The notes beneath the pieces were generated by a model. The model ran no database searches and had not been told where the DNA came from. It was given only the letters and a program-made list of their open reading frames with translations. Made by a program: the position numbers and the translations under genes. Shown in pieces: positions 11,449 to 21,337 of a stretch of 64,000 nucleotides of DNA. The DNA comes from Adiantum capillus-veneris. Taxonomy: Eukaryota; Streptophyta; Polypodiopsida; Polypodiales; Pteridaceae. The DNA is taken from NCBI GenBank assembly GCA_014529385.2, contig CM043960.1:32167396-32231395 (forward strand), read 5' to 3'. Each line of letters opens with the position of its first letter. Within the stretch, counting starts at the first letter, position 1.

Positions 11449-11467
11449 CAAAGAGCTTTGATATCAA
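11449..11467 (-). other. degenerate primer-binding site of LTR J element
   Basis: The reverse complement reads TTGATATCAAAGCTCTTTG, a mutated form of TTGGTATCAGAGCTTTGG found after LTRs A-C. It marks J as a 5' LTR on the minus strand. Confidence 0.6.
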
Positions 11468-12266
11468 TGTTAGGTGCAACGGAAGTGATTGATGGTGATA
11501 GCTTATGATGAGTACTCAGTATGTACACAAGGTTCCTTTTATTTTAATGAGAGATGTGCAATAGACAAAGAGAGAGAAGAGAAAGCTACTGAGTGAAAGT
11601 TTTGTGAGTGATTGAGAGAAAGAAGACTTAACACCAAATGGCCCCTCTGAGGGCCTCCCTCTCTATTACTAGAGCGGTATTTACTTCAGATTGCACAAAT
11701 GCTAATACAATGGATCTAGATGCTGAGGGATCATGCTTTGGATGCTTGAGGCTAAGGGCTGAAAATGGAAAATGCTAGGGCTGATCTGACTTGTATCTGC
11801 AAACTGACGAGGCTATGGGTTGATCTACTATGGCCGATGTCGAGGGAGTTGATGAGGATGAGGATGAAGGACCGAAATCTGAAAACGCTGGCTGATCTGA
11901 AGGGCTAAGCCTGAAACTGCTAGGCTTGGGCTGAATTTGCGAACGCTAGGGCTGATCGGTCATTATGGATGGATCTTGCGAATGCTGATGTTGGTGGCTG
12001 GCTGAAAACTCTGTATGCTATTGATGGGCTGATTGCTGAAATCTGCAATTTCTGGGAGAAAACACTATGGTAGGCTGAGGCTAGCAAAAACACCAAGGGG
12101 TGTTGCTCCCATAAGGGTACTGAATTGATGATGAGAACGGTGACCCAAGGGGTCACCTATATACAACTTGCAGGGTCAGGTAGGGCAATCCCAAACTATA
12201 CTCCACGACTTATAATTAGGTGGAATGTCACTAGTTAATAATTCAGTTATTAATAAGAGATGCTTC
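11468..12266 (-). mobile_element. LTR J, A-like gypsy family, minus strand, split by element M
   Basis: Minus-sense end ...GTTGCACCTAACA at 11468. Internal text (gagagagaagag, 'gggcctccctctctattactagagcgg', repeated 'aaaacgctggctgatctg') matches LTRs G and H. The LTR is interrupted at 12266 within 'aataagagatgcttc' and resumes at 42898-42935 ('gcttcaatgttcatatgctataaactacctaggcc'). The equivalent uninterrupted text in LTR H is 'aagaggtgcttcacatgctg'. Confidence 0.8.
12262..12266. repeat. target-site duplication of element M (left copy, GCTTC)
   Basis: GCTTC at 12262-12266 is repeated at 42898-42902, immediately outside the two outer LTR ends of element M. Five bases is the usual Ty3/gypsy TSD length. 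Confidence 0.85.
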
Positions 12267-12646
12267 TGTAACAGACTTGGACACTCCAAGTCAAGAATCA
12301 ATTGCAACAGCACCAAATAACCACTTCAAAACAATTCACAGATCACAATAGATTTACACTGGCCCGGTGGAGTTCCGTGCCTAGAGATATTGGCCGCAAA
12401 GACTGGCGCCCCTTTCGGTATTTCTTTTTGTATTTATCAGTTCAAAGTACAAGAGAGTGGGTCAGGATTCACTCTCAGACTCTGCGTCCAGATGCTCCGA
12501 GAAGTGAATACCCAAAACCACTTATTTAAAGTTACAAGGGATGCCCAAAAGCAGAGTCCCAAAAGCTTTCAAAATCAAAAGCAAGTGTTCTCTCTCACAA
12601 GCTCTCTCTGTGTGGCTTTTAATAATAAAAGGCTAAAGCAAGTTAG

Positions 12647-12710
<64 letters not shown>

Positions 12711-12872
12711 CCAAGCGTAGAGAAAAAGCTGAGATTTGCGTCGCTCAAAAAAAATAAATCCACTTTTGCGATTTTTGGAAATTAGGGTTTCTTGCAAAAA
12801 TTAGGGTTTGCAGGAATTTTAGGGTTTTTTGAGGGTTTCTGTTGTCAGTAGCCACGTCATCACTTTGTGACA
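12267..12872 (-). mobile_element. 3' LTR of element M (minus strand)
   Basis: Minus sense: TGTCACAAAGTGATGACGTG at 12872 to ..CCAAGTCTGTTACA at 12267, 606 bp, TG...CA. The adjoining sequence at 12873-12886 is the complement of a polypurine tract (CTTTCAAGAGGGGGG), so this is the 3' LTR. It contains a long CT microsatellite (12651-12708) and the shared motif GGCGCCCCTTTCGGTATTTC at 12405-12424. Confidence 0.9.
12651..12708. repeat. (CT)n microsatellite in M 3' LTR
   Basis: About 29 uninterrupted CT units. The corresponding tract in the 5' LTR is at 42714-42760, adjacent to the solo-LTR insertion point. Confidence 0.95.
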
Positions 12873-13440
12873 TACCCCCCTCTTGAAAGCATTGTAATCG
12901 ACCGCGATTATGCTTGCAAAACCGACAAAAGCCATAAACCGTCTTAGCAGACATTGACTGTTAGTACCTACGTACTAGGGACACACATCTAGCACATGTC
13001 CAAATCGACAGTCACATCACACGACATAACAGGACATCACTAGACATCACAGGACATCACATGACATTCAACATTCATTCGGATCTTAGACCATGATTTA
13101 TTGGCAATGTAGCTAGCAATCACATCTAGGTCCAATCGGAATCTCATCGATGTCCGATTGACTAACCCCTATTGCAACCATGTCTATTCGAGATCAATCA
13201 GACCAAAATGCTGAAGTCATTTCGTCTATCAGTTCCTGCACTCAACAGAAGTCAAGAACAAATCAGTATCATTATCAGGAATTCCATTTCATAAAGTCAT
13301 CCGACAGAATACTATCAGATCTTAGTATCCTTGAAGCTCAAAGAGACATCAATGACTTTAGTATCAAAATCAAGGCATCTGTTGACAAAGGAGCGGAGTA
13401 ACTCTCCTCTTGTGCATCCCACTGCACCAGATTTTCGGCC
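12873..13440 (-). other. untranslated 3' internal region of element M
   Basis: Lies between the polypurine tract and the chromodomain end of pol. No ORF with motifs. At 13010-13070 it carries a short repeat around 'aggacatcac/tgacatcac' (four to five degenerate copies). Confidence 0.6.
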
Positions 13441-16170
13441 AAGTTGAATTTCTGGGTTCCGTTTAGAGTAGACTATGCTAAACCAGAACATCGAGGTAAA
13501 GTTTCACGATCCGAGGAGTATCTGCTAGGTCCTCCTCCTCCATCCACTTCGCATCAAGTGCAGGATAGTTCTTGAACTTAACCAAGAACCGCCTTCGGAC
13601 TTTTACCTTTAGTCTTCGTATCCTTATGTGTCAAAATCTGTTCAGGAACAAGGATCTCCTCGTTTTCTTCCACTTCGGGTTGCTCAACAAGCTCCCCATC
13701 ATCAGGCACATCACCCTTAAAAGGTTTCAAGAGACTCACATGGAATGCATTGTGAATCCTCCAAGTATCTGGCAGTTTCAATCGGAAGGAGACACCATTT
13801 ATCTTTTCAGTGATCTGGAAAGGTCCGTAGTATCGCATACTAAGCTTTGGAAAAAGCCTCTCCTTTCCCTTTTTCTTTCGTAGGCGTGCCTTCTCAAAGC
13901 GTAAGAGCACCCAATCATCCTCCTTCAGTTTCAAGTCGCGGCGATGGCGATCCGCTGCCTTTTTCTGTCGTTCTTGAGACTTCTACAAAGTCTCGCGAAC
14001 CTTGGCAAAAGCCGTATCCAAATCTCGCGAATATTCATCTGCTTCAAATATCTAATCTTTCGTGCTTAGGAAGGTTGGAACATTTGCAGCACTCTCAATA
14101 ATCTCAAATGGCGTCTTCCCCGTCGAAGAGTGTATCATGTTATTGTAGGCCAATTCTACCAAAGGTAAGTTCTTCTCCCATTGAGTCTTCTGATCTGAGA
14201 TACAAGACTTCAATAAATCTAAAACCACTGAATCGGCAATCTCAGATTGCCTGTCAGACTGCAAGTGGAACGATGACGAGAACTGCAACCGCATGCCAGT
14301 GTTCTCCCAAATTGCCTTCCAAAACAAACTCATAAATCTGGGGTCTCTGTCGGAGACAATCGTCTCAGACGTGCCATGTAATTGGCAAATCATCGTGATC
14401 ATTCTGTGTTCTCGGGAGATCAAAAATGAAATCCATTGCAATACTTTCCCAGGGGTGGGTGGGTATAGGTAAAGGCTGTAACAATCTCTGTGCCTTGTGC
14501 CTGTCAAACTTGACCTTCTGGCATACTAAGCAACTGCGCACAAACTCTTCCACATCCTTTTTGAGTCTCGGCCAAAAGAAGTATCTCTCTACCCCCTTCA
14601 TGGTGGTAGCAATGCCGCGGTGACCCGTAAAAGGTGGACAGTGGCATTTAGTCATAACCTTTACCCTCAACGGCTGAGTAATGCACAACATGGTTTTTCT
14701 CATCAAGTAGCCTTCCCGAAGGGAGTATCCGGCTACTGTCTCCCCATCCCGTATCCGTGTGAAATAAATCTGCAAAATCTGTATCTTTCTCATAAATCTG
14801 TGCTGTCATCTCCGGCCTAGAGAACAATCGGCTCTCGTAAGCAATGACAACCGCACCCAGACTACGACCACAAGCATCACAAAATACTTCAAATGACTTC
14901 TGCAAGTCCGGCAAAGTCAAATGTGGTCTTGTAGTCAATTTCTCTTTCAATGTCTGAAAGGCACCTCTGTGGATCCCCACGAGACAGGGACTCCTTTCTG
15001 TATCAAGAATATGCAAAGGGGAAGCAACCTTTGCAAACTTTCGAATGAGCCGTCTGTAGTACGAACACAGTCCCAAGAAGCTTTCGACTTCATGGAAATT
15101 CTTCAAATCGGGCCAATCACGGATAGTGTCTATCTTGGCCGGATCCATTTGCACTCCTGTTGCCGAGACAAAGTGTCCCAAAAAAAAAAGTATCTCTGAA
15201 GCATATGATCTCTGTGTTCTGCTTCATTCTTGGAGAAAACAACGGTATCATCAAAGAAAGTGCCAACAAATAGCCTGTACTCTTGAAAAATCCTGTCCAT
15301 CATCCGGTTTAAATGTCGCAGGAGCATTGGTTAAGCCAAAATGCATCACCAAAAAAACTCAAATAACCCAAAAGTCATCCGAAAGGCTGTCTTGTAGACG
15401 TCTCCCGGCGCGATTCGGATCTGATGATATCCACTCTTCAAGTCAATCCTGCTAAAGCACGAGGATCCCTGTAACCTGTCGAGTATATCATCGATCCTAG
15501 GAATCGGAAATCTGTTCTTGATGGTGATTTTGTTGAGAGCGCTATAATCGATGCTCATTCTCCAAGATCCGTCTTTCTTCAAATCCAACAACAGTGGAGA
15601 GCAATACGGTGAAGTACTATGTTAGACAAGACCCTTTTCCAAGAGGTCTTTCATTGGGTTCATAATCTTTTCATTCTGTACTCGGCTCACAAGGTTCGGT
15701 GGCGTGCTTCCAGGTATGAGGTCAATGGTCTGATCTTCAAGCCCTCTGAAAAACAATCGGCATGAGTGTGGAGAAAAATCTTGGCGTTCTTTTGATTAGG
15801 TCAAAACATATTCAACCTTTATCCATCGTTCAGTTCTCTCCCAAAAGAATGAGTAAAGAAACTAAAGTTCATCAAGTACAATCTCTAAGCCCTTCATTTA
15901 TCAAAGTCGCTTTGTCGGCCCGGTAGTCAACCACGGCGTAGCTCTTGTGGTATAAGGGATCCTGAGTAGAACGTCACTTGCGGGCCTTGAACACCCCTAT
16001 CATTGCAAACGAAGTTTGCCAATGCTCGGTGTAATGGCAACATCCCATCCGGGTGCCAGTCAAACGACCTTCGCCTGTGGCGTCAGTCTATCGGGCGTAA
16101 TTCCAAATCGAGCCGCCAATTCCAAGTGAAAAGAAGTTGGCCTTGGCTCCTTCAAAAGAGCTTCTTGATC
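13441..16170 (-). pseudogene. pol of element M (protease-RT-RNase H-integrase-chromodomain), decayed
   Basis: Reading from 16170 down, several broken frames give the order of a chromovirus pol. First is a wrecked protease (LELAARFGITP.., SIGKLRLQ), then a linker (DLIPGSTPP). RT follows ([60 protein letters not shown]), then RNase-H-side text (MDPAKIDTIRDWPDL, SFLGLCSYYRRL). Integrase comes next: a zinc region with GHRGIATTMKGVERYFFW and CLVCQKVKFDRHKA, then MDFIFDLPRT, IVSDRDPRF and FHLQSDRQSE. Last is a C-terminal chromodomain ([26 protein letters not shown] near 13.5 kb). Multiple frameshifts and stops make it inactive. The most similar intact sequence is element F. Confidence 0.88.
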
Positions 16171-16172
16171 CT

Positions 16173-16724
16173 TCACTTTGCCCCAAAAGCGGCAAAGTTT
16201 GTACTTTCATTCATTAGATTCGGTACAGGTCCCACGCCATGTGGTAACAGTTTTGCTTTGTAAAAATTCTTCTTGTTCGCATAAACGTTTCCGTCATCGG
16301 AATCTGAGCTGTTTGTAGACGAGTCCTCAGTAGAACTGTCAGTCTCTGGGCGAGATTTAGCCTTCTTTGCCTTTTTCTTGCCCTTTCCGAAGCTTTGTTT
16401 CTTGCTTCGCTTTTTACCTTTTCTGTCTTCTTCGCTCGAATCTGAAGAGCTAGAAGAACCGTCAAAAGAAGAAGAAGAAGAAGAACAACTGGGTACTCCT
16501 TCAAATCGAACACGCTTCTTCTGTTTCTTTGCCTTGTCAAAAGTCGACTGACGACCCAAATATCCTGGGAAATTGGTGCTTTTCTTCTGCTTTTTGCCGT
16601 GCTTTTTGGCTTTATTTTGCGCGTCAAAAAGCTGAGCAATCCGTGCATCAACCACCTCTTGTAATTCCTTCTCTGTATACTGTTTGTGATCAGAAGGTTT
16701 CTTGAGAGCGGGTTTCAGGGGTGG
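16173..16724 (-). pseudogene. gag of element M, split by the array insertion
   Basis: Minus-strand frame with YTEKELQEVVDARIAQLF, a Lys/Ser-rich stretch (KKQKKRVRFEGVPSCSSSS..) and a serine/acidic block (DSSTEDSSTNSSDSDDGNVY). It parallels gag of the plus-strand copy at 7.9-8.3 kb. The gag core with WWSTLLL and the zinc knuckle are missing, so a deletion joins it to the protease remnant. The upstream part of the same gag and leader lies at 40541-40845 on the far side of the array. Confidence 0.8.
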
Positions 16725-16729
16725 TGTAG
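16725..16729. repeat. target-site duplication of the tandem array (left copy, TGTAG)
   Basis: TGTAG immediately before LTR A; the identical pentamer is at 40536-40540 directly after LTR D. Removing 16730-40540 rejoins an M-family gag text (minus sense agtggcagaaaaccactaca + ccacccctgaaa). It parallels agtggcagaaagcaacagaaccacccc at 7.96 kb. Confidence 0.9.
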
Positions 16730-17055
16730 TGTCACGTGACACATCCCAACCCTATGTGTTCGTGGACAAGCTACACCACAGTAGGGTTCCCGTTAGTTCA
16801 GTCAAGTTTAGATTAGCAGTGATCTGACACTTTTGTGAGTCTATTCGTAGACCGTGCATGCCCAGTCACTTAGCATAGATGCATATCCTCCGGTTGCACA
16901 CAGTATGATCATCGGAATTCCCATCAGAATCTATTAGCATCAGTTAGGGGAATTTTCCAGTGCATTTAGCCTATTTTCCTATTTATTGGGTTTTTCACTT
17001 ATTATTTTTAAGTGGCTTTCCTACAAAAGTAGGTAGGGCAATTTTGCTAAGTTAA

Positions 17056-17063
17056 TATATAAG
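17056..17063 (+). promoter_or_regulatory. probable TATA box of LTR A
   Basis: TATATAAG 326 bp into the LTR. Identical boxes occur at the same offset in LTRs B (21664), C (35031) and D (39689). Position is consistent with a U3 promoter; the transcription start was not determined. Confidence 0.55.
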
Positions 17064-17309
17064 CAAACCAAAGGTTAGCACTTTCTGGCAGAAGAGGCAG
17101 CAGGAGCTTCCCGCTCAACATGCAACTTCTCAGCAGTACCCCCCCCCCCCCCCCATCACCCCCCAACGTTTTTGGACCTCCTCCTTCGCGGGGATTCCCA
17201 TCAGATCCCATCGCCACCTTCACCCCATTCGTGGCGTCTCCCCCACAGCATTCAGCATCGCCATCACATTGATTTGCATGGTGTTAGCCCTACAGTACCA
17301 TTCAGCCCA

Positions 17310-17366
17310 GCGTTTTTGTTGCAAAAACGCTGCACTTTCAGCCAGCGTTTTTCTTGCCAAAAACGC
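17310..17366. repeat. twin hairpin palindromes in LTR A
   Basis: 17310-17330 (GCGTTTTTG TTG CAAAAACGC, perfect stem) and 17345-17366 (GCGTTTTT-CTTGCC-AAAAACGC). They are conserved in LTRs B, C and D at the same place. Degenerate relatives ('aaaacgct') pepper LTRs G, H and J. Confidence 0.8.
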
Positions 17367-17908
17367 CGGCAAGACTCAACCACATCAGCGTTTTGATTAC
17401 CAGTCCTCACCGCAGCAGATGCCCTCAGTTTTCAGCTTATGACACAGTAGAAGATAAGCCCAAGTTGGTTGCAGATGATCCCCCATTTTCAGCCATAAAT
17501 CAGCAAGAAAAATAGTCCATTTTCAGCCTTGAAACAGTCCAAGAAATTCAGCATCTAGAAGATCTCAGATTTCAGCCCAAGTCGCCGTCGTCATCGGCAT
17601 AGTCCCGTTGCATCAGTCCATTGCATTAGCATTGTACACCTTTGTGCAATCAAAGATTAGACCACTCTCGCCGACGAGAGTGGGGCCTTCGGAGGAGGGT
17701 TTTACAACCTCTCGGGTGTCGTATCTCTTCTCTCTCCTTCTCTCAGTCTCATTCACTTGCACGCACAATATCCACTCAATTTGTTCGTGACCACAGCACT
17801 CTACAAGACGGAAAGTTCTCTCTTTCCCTAAAGAACTAAAAGGAACCTTGAGCAATAAAGATCACTAATCTTGAGAAAATACGACATTCATTCAGCTGCA
17901 CCTTACAT

Positions 17909-17920
17909 TGGTATCAGAGC
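17909..17920 (+). other. PBS of array unit 1
   Basis: TGGTATCAGAGC two bases after LTR A, complementary to initiator tRNA-Met. Confidence 0.9.
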
Positions 17921-18456
17921 TTTGGAAGTGTTTTGCATTACTCAAGGAGAGAACCACAAGAACCACAAGAATTTTTTTGCTTGTTGCGATCGCATGAACC
18001 CAAGTTTTCTTGGGCGTGACAATTCCTAAAGTGGGTTTGGTTGAAGAGTGACAGGAATCCCAAGAAAGAAGGGCTTGTCCAGCCTCCCCTTGTGTCTCTT
18101 TTCACTCATTGAGAGCGGACCGTGCACTTAGCGGTCGGCCAATCGACGTGAGGTGGGAAAAAGCAACCTTGGTGTGAGCGCAAGGCCGCCAAGGGGTGCA
18201 CCCGCAGAAAAGGGTAGAACTTGGGTGAAGAGAAGATCCTTCTCCAACGCGATTTGCAAGCGAAAGAAAACCTCAAGAACCCCAAGAACCGAAGACCCTC
18301 AAGACTCACGAACCTCAAGAACCCTAGATTCTCACGAATCAAGGACCTCAAGAACCTCAAGACCCTCAAGAACCCAAGTTCCTCGCTAACTTCAGAACCC
18401 AAGATTATAGTGCATGGTCGTCACCCGAAGTGGAATGGATACTTCGCATACAAGTG
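17921..18456 (+). other. untranslated leader of array unit 1
   Basis: Between PBS and gag. It contains an AC/AAG-rich stretch of degenerate 'ctcaagaaccc' repeats (18268-18395). An ATG at 18414 (MVVTRSGMDTSHTS) opens a frame that leaves the gag frame at the CCCCC run near 18510. Confidence 0.6.
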
Positions 18457-19227
18457 ATGAGCCTGAGAGAGGTGGCGAAGATTTTTCCCCACGACTTTTT
18501 CGACCCTCCCCCTTCGTCATCTACGCCACGAGTTGCACTCACTCCTATGGAGATGGTGGTCAAGTCGATGTTGGACATGATGGCACAACAACAAGAAACG
18601 AATGGAGTTGCATTGGCACAACTCGCAAGCAAAGCAGAAGCACAAGAAGCCAAGGACCGCGAGCGCGATGAAAGAAACGCCACTCTTGCTGCAAAACAAG
18701 AAGAAAATCGACTTGCTTTCGAACGCGAGCGCTATGAACGAGAGGCTCAAAGGGAGATTCGTCATCAAGAGTTTATTTTCCAGATCCTAGCCTCGAAGAC
18801 TGAACCACCCAAAGATCGTGGGAGTTCGTCAAGTGGCGCAAGCCACAACGCGGATTCCAACCATCCAGTTACAGAAAAGTTGACTTTCAGTAAGTATGAC
18901 GGTAAGATGGATGCTACAGTTATTCATTCTTGGTTGCATCAATTTAATGCTTATTTTGCGACAACTAAGAAGACAGGAAATAGCAAAGTATTGACGGCAG
19001 CTATGTACCTTGCCGGTGATGCAATCAATTCGTACCACGCATGGCAAGAGGCACAGCTAGCCGTGCACGTAGAGGCACCCGACGATCTCACGCCCCTCTC
19101 TTTTAGTTGGGTTGATTTCCCAAGACAAGCTCAAGGCGCGGTTTATGCCACCTCAGTACCTCGCACGGTTGAAGGACGATTGGCGCGCTCTCAAGCAAAA
19201 TGGTATGCCGGTCATGTCTTTTTCTAA
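18457..19227 (+). CDS. gag, N-terminal part (array unit 1)
   Basis: The first ATG in this frame is 18457 (MSLREVAKIFPHDFFDPPP). The protein has a charged coiled-coil region (AQLASKAEAQEAKDRERDER, LAAKQEENR, about residues 45-95) and then the retrotransposon gag domain (KLTFSKYDGKMDATVIHSWL, AAMYLAGDAINSYHAW). At about 19113 the gag homology leaves this frame and continues in the +1 frame, so the 38 C-terminal residues here are out-of-frame text. Unit 1 lacks an 18-residue repeat (TQERERIALAAKQEENRL) present in units 2 and 3. Gag would form the virus-like particle. Either a +1 ribosomal shift or a fixed one-base loss explains the break, which is shared by all three units. Confidence 0.75.
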   Translation: MSLREVAKIFPHDFFDPPPSSSTPRVALTPMEMVVKSMLDMMAQQQETNGVALAQLASKAEAQEAKDRERDERNATLAAKQEENRLAFERERYEREAQREIRHQEFIFQILASKTEPPKDRGSSSSGASHNADSNHPVTEKLTFSKYDGKMDATVIHSWLHQFNAYFATTKKTGNSKVLTAAMYLAGDAINSYHAWQEAQLAVHVEAPDDLTPLSFSWVDFPRQAQGAVYATSVPRTVEGRLARSQAKWYAGHVFF

Positions 19228-20845
19228 TCGTGTTTTGCAACTAGGTACCCAATTACGCATGTCGGATGATGAGCGCAAAGAGGCTTTTCTCTTTGGATTG
19301 GACGAGTATATCAAGTACGATGTCGAGGTATTCGATCCAATCGATCTCAACAAGGCGGTAGCGATTGCTCTCGCACAGGAGATGAAGCACAACAAGGGAA
19401 AGCCTAAGGAGAACAAGACTTCCACAAGTACCTCGCAGACTTCTCAGAACCCGCAGAACGGTAAGAATGGTAAGAATGATAACTCTTCTAACGAATCTAC
19501 CAACAGTATCTCATCAAAGAATTCTTCCAATAAATCTAAGGGTAAGGCTAACACAACTGCTAAACCTAAGCTTACTCCAGATGAAAAGGTAGCACAAGGA
19601 ATTGTAGGAGGTTACATCACTTCGGAAGAACAAAGCACGTATTCTAAGGAAGGTCGTTGTTTTCATTGTCACATTAAGGGTCACATAAAAAGAACATGTC
19701 CTAAGCTTGAATCGAATGAATCTAAAGAACCCACAGTACCCACTACATCTGTCAATGCAATGAATGATAACACGATTGTGCCCAAAGTTTCTCAGGACCC
19801 TCCCATTGATGATTCTCTCATTAAATGTTATGGTCGTACGTCGGGGCACCGTTTTGTCATATTGTTTGACCCAGGTAGTATGCATGATGTGATCAGTTCC
19901 TCTCTTGTTGAGAAAGCCCGCCTCGAAGTTAGTCCGAGATCTCCTATCGAGGTCTCTGGCTTTCATCCTGGTATGGACGCTCTCATCACCGAGGAATGCC
20001 TGGATGTGTTGTTTGCAATTAAACAGACTGCCTTCACTAGAAGATTTGTTGTTTCTCCTCTCTCAAGATGTGAGATGATTTTGGGCATTCGATGGTTTCG
20101 TGTTAATGACGCTCTCATGGATTTTCTGACTAACACTATAACTCTCAATGCCAAAAGTGATTCTCCTATTGTCATTCATGGAGAGGACATTGCTCCTTCT
20201 CCATCTCTCATTGCTAATCTGCAGGACAAGGTCGAAAGGATTCGAGATAAGGAGACTCTCTCAATCTCTTTTTCTCCACAACATGACACACAGGATTTGC
20301 ATGATTATGAGAAGCATGAGGATTTGAATGATAATGATTTGCATGATGATTTGGATGAAAAAGACAAGCATGATGAATTGCATGAAGAAGATGTGATTGT
20401 TCACAAGGATGATGTGTTAGTAGATGCTTTTTCTAGCGAAGCTAACCTCATTGTAGATTCGATCAATCACCAAGAATCGATCTTGGCTTTTGAGTCGAGG
20501 TCCACAGATTCCCCACAAGAAGATTTGATAGATCCCGAAGAACCGATCTTGGCTCTCGAGCCTTGGTCCAAAGAACCATCACAGGAAGTATTATGTGTTC
20601 ACATGATTGATACGCATGCATTGTTCGAGTGTTTCATTCATGACGGTTTCCTGTATTTTAGTCAGCATCGTTATGTGATTCCTTTTCCTAGGCATGACAT
20701 ATTGTATGTTGAGCACGTTTCTCTCATGGATGAGCACGAATGTATGCGGAATTTTCATGAAAAGCTGAAAAGTTTGTATGTAAGGAAGTCACATTCCATG
20801 TCTCTTGGCATGACACAGTTTCCGAAAGAGCACATGATAGTATGA
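19112..20845 (+). CDS. gag C-terminus, zinc knuckle, protease and acidic region (array unit 1)
   Basis: An open frame of 577 codons with no proper ATG at its start (it opens at TTG 19112), so it is probably expressed as a continuation of gag. It contains the rest of the gag domain (KLKARFMPPQYLARLKDDW, FLFGLDEYIKYDVEVF), a low-complexity Asn/Ser/Lys linker and a CCHC knuckle CFHCHIKGHIKRTC (about residues 182-195). A retropepsin-like domain follows, with FVILFDPGSMHDVISSSL (active-site triplet D-P-G at residue 253) and CEMILGIRWF. After the protease comes a His/Asp/Glu-rich stretch (DLHDYEKHEDLNDNDLHDDL) and the first half of an accessory domain (ALFECFIHDG, YVIPFPRHDILYVEHVSLM). No RT or integrase follows. 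Confidence 0.8.
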   Translation: MISQDKLKARFMPPQYLARLKDDWRALKQNGMPVMSFSNRVLQLGTQLRMSDDERKEAFLFGLDEYIKYDVEVFDPIDLNKAVAIALAQEMKHNKGKPKENKTSTSTSQTSQNPQNGKNGKNDNSSNESTNSISSKNSSNKSKGKANTTAKPKLTPDEKVAQGIVGGYITSEEQSTYSKEGRCFHCHIKGHIKRTCPKLESNESKEPTVPTTSVNAMNDNTIVPKVSQDPPIDDSLIKCYGRTSGHRFVILFDPGSMHDVISSSLVEKARLEVSPRSPIEVSGFHPGMDALITEECLDVLFAIKQTAFTRRFVVSPLSRCEMILGIRWFRVNDALMDFLTNTITLNAKSDSPIVIHGEDIAPSPSLIANLQDKVERIRDKETLSISFSPQHDTQDLHDYEKHEDLNDNDLHDDLDEKDKHDELHEEDVIVHKDDVLVDAFSSEANLIVDSINHQESILAFESRSTDSPQEDLIDPEEPILALEPWSKEPSQEVLCVHMIDTHALFECFIHDGFLYFSQHRYVIPFPRHDILYVEHVSLMDEHECMRNFHEKLKSLYVRKSHSMSLGMTQFPKEHMIV

Positions 20846-21326
20846 GCACCAAGCATGGCATTTCCATTGTGATTTGCCACAGTTGATTGATTTTGATCAA
20901 ATAGAAAAGATTCGATCTCATTGTTTGCATGTGTTTGATGAACGGGTTGTCACTCCGTCTCTATGTTCATCCACATTGCATACACAGTCTTTAGAGACGA
21001 CACGATTTTTTTCCTTCACTTTACATGGAATGGGTATGTTCATGGTTTTGTGTTGGAAATGGTTTCAGGAATTTTCAGCTATGGAGATTCTTGAAGACGA
21101 AAGAAGCAGGATACTCGACGAAGTTGAAGCATCAAAGGAGCCACAGAAGACTTTGAGTCTCTTTCGGCGCGGCCCAAAGAAGCAAGCGTTGCAGACCTTT
21201 ATGAAGTTTAAGTACCGCACGACCCACACATTAGAGTGGGCCGGCGAAGAGTCCCTTCCAGGATTACGGAAGCTGTTGGCAATCTCCCTCGACGCCATAC
21301 AGTTCAGTACCAGTACCTCACTTTGA
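20846..21326 (+). CDS. accessory domain, C-terminal part (array unit 1)
   Basis: The frame continues the accessory domain after a frame change: WHFHCDLPQLIDFD, then HCLHVFDERVVTPSLCSS, TLHGMGMFMVLCWKWFQEF and EILEDERSRILDEVEASKEP, to a C-terminus STSTSL. The stop codon TGA overlaps the first base of the polypurine tract. No in-frame ATG precedes the conserved part. The minus-strand relative at 5.8-6.9 kb keeps the preceding join open, so the ancestral product was probably one longer protein. No known family recognised; the hydrophobic/aromatic segment around FMVLCWKWF is too short to call a membrane helix. Confidence 0.65.
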
Positions 21327-21337
21327 AAAGGAGGGGA
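21326..21337 (+). other. polypurine tract of array unit 1
   Basis: AAAAGGAGGGGA directly before LTR B, priming plus-strand synthesis. Same tract at 34693-34704 and 39351-39362. Confidence 0.9.

Larger units (their letters stand above)
16730..17907 (+). mobile_element. LTR A of the tandem non-autonomous gypsy array
   Basis: TGTCACGTGACACATCC ... GCTGCACCTTACA, 1178 bp, followed by a PBS. It contains a probable TATA box TATATAAG (17056-17063), a C16 tract (about 17139-17154) and two hairpin-forming palindromes around GCGTTTTT/AAAAACGC. It differs from B-D by, for example, 'ctcaatttg' instead of 'ctcactttg' near 17775. Confidence 0.95.

Noticed and set aside
12390-12785. 131-residue plus-strand ORF with a long Ser/Leu repeat
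   Set aside because: It is a translation of the CT microsatellite inside M's LTR.
13010-13070. Possible CRISPR-like short repeats (acatcac)
   Set aside because: Units are about 10 bp with no unique spacers and lie in the untranslated end of a retroelement in a plant-type genome.
18153-18457. 78-residue ORFs with KNPKN/SRTSRT repeats in the array leader
   Set aside because: They arise from the degenerate ctcaagaaccc repeat and are open in several frames; no start context or homologue in relatives.
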